Origin: JBAZWE01 sp041660545
GTDB lineage: Bacteria; Actinomycetota; Thermoleophilia; BMS3ABIN01
Reading direction: 5' to 3'
DNA length: 64,000 bases
Assembly (NCBI GenBank): GCA_041660545.1
Contig: JBAZWE010000001.1
Span: forward strand, 1 to 64,000
Under the pieces are notes generated by a model. That model worked only from the letters and a program-made list of their open reading frames with translations, was not told the origin of the DNA and made no database searches. Positions 62,359 to 64,000 of the stretch are shown piece after piece. The position numbers were made by a program, and so were the translations under genes. The first letter of the stretch is position 1. Every line of letters starts with the position of its first letter.

Positions 62359-63921
62359 ATGAACATGGCCGCGGACCTCAGGGGGATCGGCCGATTACTG
62401 GTCATCGGCATGGCGCGCTCCGGAATTGCCGCGGCACTGGCGGCGCGGCGGTCACTTCCGGAAGTAGAGGTAGTCATAGCCGACCGGGAGGAGAAGCCGG
62501 AGTCGGCCGCTGATGTGGATACGCTGGCAGGGGCCGGGGTCAGGGTAGAGCTGGGGTGTGAGGACTACAGCCTGCTTGACGGCTGCGGCCTGGTGGTCAA
62601 GAGCCCGGGTGTACCCGGCGACATCCCGCTGATCGAGGAAGCCCGCCAGCGGGGTATCCCCGTCTGGGGCGAGATCGAGTTTGCCTGGCGATTTATCACG
62701 AATTTCATAATCGGGGTCACGGGCACGAACGGTAAGACAACGACCACCGAGCTGATAACGCACATCCTCACCAGCGCCGGCCGGCCCTGCAGGAGCGCCG
62801 GAAACATCGGCACCGCCCTGTCTGTCTTCGTGGGGAATATCGATGAGGACAAGCTTCTGGTGCTGGAACTATCCAGCTTTCAGCTCGAAGACACGATCGA
62901 CTTCAGACCGGATATCGCCGTGCTGCTCAACTTAAGCGAAGACCATCTGGACCGGCACGACTGCACCGAAGATTATTATTTGTCCAAAATGAATATTTTT
63001 GTCAACCAGCAGCCTCATGACCTGGCTATCATCAATCTCGATGACCCCGCCTGTCATCGGCCCGTGCCGGTGCACGTGGGCAAAGTCTGGTTCAGCGGCA
63101 GCGCCGGAGACAGCAGACCGGCCGTGGGTGAAAGGATGGAGCCGCTGGTTTTTGTTCGCGACGGCGTCATCCGTGCCAACCTCAAAGGCCTGGCGACAGC
63201 CGGGTCCGGTGTGCGTACCCGTTTGCCGCAAGTCCATTCGGACGATGAAGCCGGCCGCGGACCGGATAATCAGCATGGTGTGGACGCACCGAGCGCCCAT
63301 ATCGCGGCAGGCGGCAGGAATGAACTTAAAAACGGCGAAGATTCAACACAGGCCGGCTCCACGGCGATCATCGCCTGGAAGGATGCCAGTCTCAAGGGTG
63401 ATCACAACCTGGAGAACTGCCTTGCGGCTACGTCGGTCTGTTTAAGTATGGGGCTTTCACCGGGGGAGGTGGCCGGGGGACTTGTGAGTTTTCCGGGGGT
63501 CCCTCACCGCTTGCAGCAGGTCCGGATCGTGGATGGCGTAACTTACGTAAACGACTCCAAGGCAACCAACGTCGATGCAGCCATCAAGGCGCTCACTGCA
63601 TTCGAGGGCGGGGTCCACCTGATATTGGGCGGCAGTCTCAAAGGGTGTACTTTTGATCGACTGGCGGCAGACGCGCCGGAAGAAAAAATCACGCAGTTGA
63701 TCGCGATCGGTGAAGCCGCCCAGGAGATCGCCACCAGTTTTGACCAGGTCGGCAGAGAGACCATCATGGCCGCCGGTCTGGAGGAGGCGATAGACATCGC
63801 CAGCGCGAGCGCCGGGCCCGGAGATGTGGTGCTGCTGGCGCCTGCATGCGCCAGTTTCGATCAGTACGACAATTATGAGCAGCGGGGAGAACATTTTATC
63901 TCCCTGGTAAATATGCTGTAG
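62359..63921 (+). CDS. murD: UDP-MurNAc-L-alanine:D-glutamate ligase MurD with insertion
   Basis: Adds D-Glu to UDP-MurNAc-L-Ala. It has an N-terminal Rossmann-like domain (LVIGMARSGIAAALA), the P-loop VTGTNGKTTTTE (near residue 118), ELSSFQLEDT, NLSEDHLDRH, GDHNLENCLAA and VNDSKATNVDAAIKAL. At 520 residues it is about 60 longer than typical. A hydrophilic insertion of about 45 residues (VHSDDEAGRGPDNQHGVDAP and on) lies in the central domain near residues 293-337. It starts 17 nt after mraY, without a strong ribosome binding site. Confidence 0.95.
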   Translation: MNMAADLRGIGRLLVIGMARSGIAAALAARRSLPEVEVVIADREEKPESAADVDTLAGAGVRVELGCEDYSLLDGCGLVVKSPGVPGDIPLIEEARQRGIPVWGEIEFAWRFITNFIIGVTGTNGKTTTTELITHILTSAGRPCRSAGNIGTALSVFVGNIDEDKLLVLELSSFQLEDTIDFRPDIAVLLNLSEDHLDRHDCTEDYYLSKMNIFVNQQPHDLAIINLDDPACHRPVPVHVGKVWFSGSAGDSRPAVGERMEPLVFVRDGVIRANLKGLATAGSGVRTRLPQVHSDDEAGRGPDNQHGVDAPSAHIAAGGRNELKNGEDSTQAGSTAIIAWKDASLKGDHNLENCLAATSVCLSMGLSPGEVAGGLVSFPGVPHRLQQVRIVDGVTYVNDSKATNVDAAIKALTAFEGGVHLILGGSLKGCTFDRLAADAPEEKITQLIAIGEAAQEIATSFDQVGRETIMAAGLEEAIDIASASAGPGDVVLLAPACASFDQYDNYEQRGEHFISLVNML

Positions 63922-63922
63922 G

Positions 63923-63949
63923 AAACGAAGCAGATCCTTCGCTTCGTTT
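63923..63949 (+). terminator. Hairpin after murD
   Basis: Perfect 9-bp arms AAACGAAGC and GCTTCGTTT with a 9-nt loop, 2 nt after the murD stop. The tract ends in TTTA, so termination would be weak. Confidence 0.45.
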
Positions 63950-63985
63950 AAGGATGACAGACAAACGCTTAAGGATGACCGACCG

Positions 63986-64000
63986 GCGGGGAGAACATTT
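63986..64000. repeat. Exact direct repeat of the murD 3' end
   Basis: GCGGGGAGAACATTT here is identical to 63882-63896 inside murD and may continue past the window edge. Confidence 0.7.

Noticed and set aside
1..64000. CRISPR arrays
   Set aside because: No set of regularly spaced identical repeats of 24-40 bp is visible, and no cas genes are present.

Overview
The window looks like a draft or metagenome-assembled chromosome segment (two 10-N scaffold joins, at 21374-21383 and 26134-26143) from an anaerobic or microaerophilic, probably deep-branching member of the Actinobacteriota. This placement is inferred from moderately high GC, frequent GTG/TTG starts, the gene order of the translation and division clusters, futalosine-route menaquinone genes and an Hdr/Flx electron-transfer operon. 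No rRNA gene is present to settle it.

Region 1 (1-29.2 kb) is mostly accessory and cell-surface material: a large polytopic membrane protein, small orphan genes, an IS3 fragment, an AAA/DUF4143 ATPase with a palindromic operator, katG, several secreted proteins and lipoproteins, and an island-like stretch (about 10.9-17.2 kb). The island lies between a truncated DsbA-family gene and tRNA-Leu(GAG). It holds an integrase-tail remnant, a membrane/HEAT-repeat protein and an AbiEi/nucleotidyltransferase toxin-antitoxin pair. A YhcG-nuclease remnant and a higBA pair follow the tRNA. Next come a YihY protein, RNase P RNA with promoter and terminator, a NagZ-type glycosidase, a YeeE/YedE thiosulfate-transporter-like pair, a PfpI-family protein and a giant secreted beta-propeller/Vps62-like/FnIII protein interrupted by a scaffold gap.

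Region 2 (29.6-43 kb) is the conserved translation/RNA cluster: rimP-nusA-ylxR(rnpM)-infB-ylxP-rbfA-truB-ribF, a convergent sensor kinase, then rpsO-pnp-M16 peptidase. NusA carries an acidic insertion and a C-terminal Cys/His module, and PNPase carries an inserted CxxC...CxxC zinc-ribbon-like loop. Both are unusual.

Region 3 (43-53 kb) is energy metabolism: mqnE-mqnA-mqnC (menaquinone through futalosine), then a seven-gene hdrC-hdrB-hdrA-mvhD/flxD-flxC-flxB-flxA operon that should couple NAD(H) to ferredoxin and a disulfide/thiol couple. Its promoter contains two tandem Rex-like redox operators, so the sequence predicts NADH/NAD+ control.

Region 4 (53-64 kb) holds a frameshifted UPF0173 hydrolase, a prepilin peptidase, a TPR protein and the dcw cluster mraZ-rsmH-ftsL-ftsI-murF-mraY-murD. 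MraZ boxes precede mraZ. ftsI has an in-frame amber codon and a frameshift, and murE is absent from its usual place. Together with the nearby hydrolase frameshift, these lesions suggest consensus errors, true decay or both.
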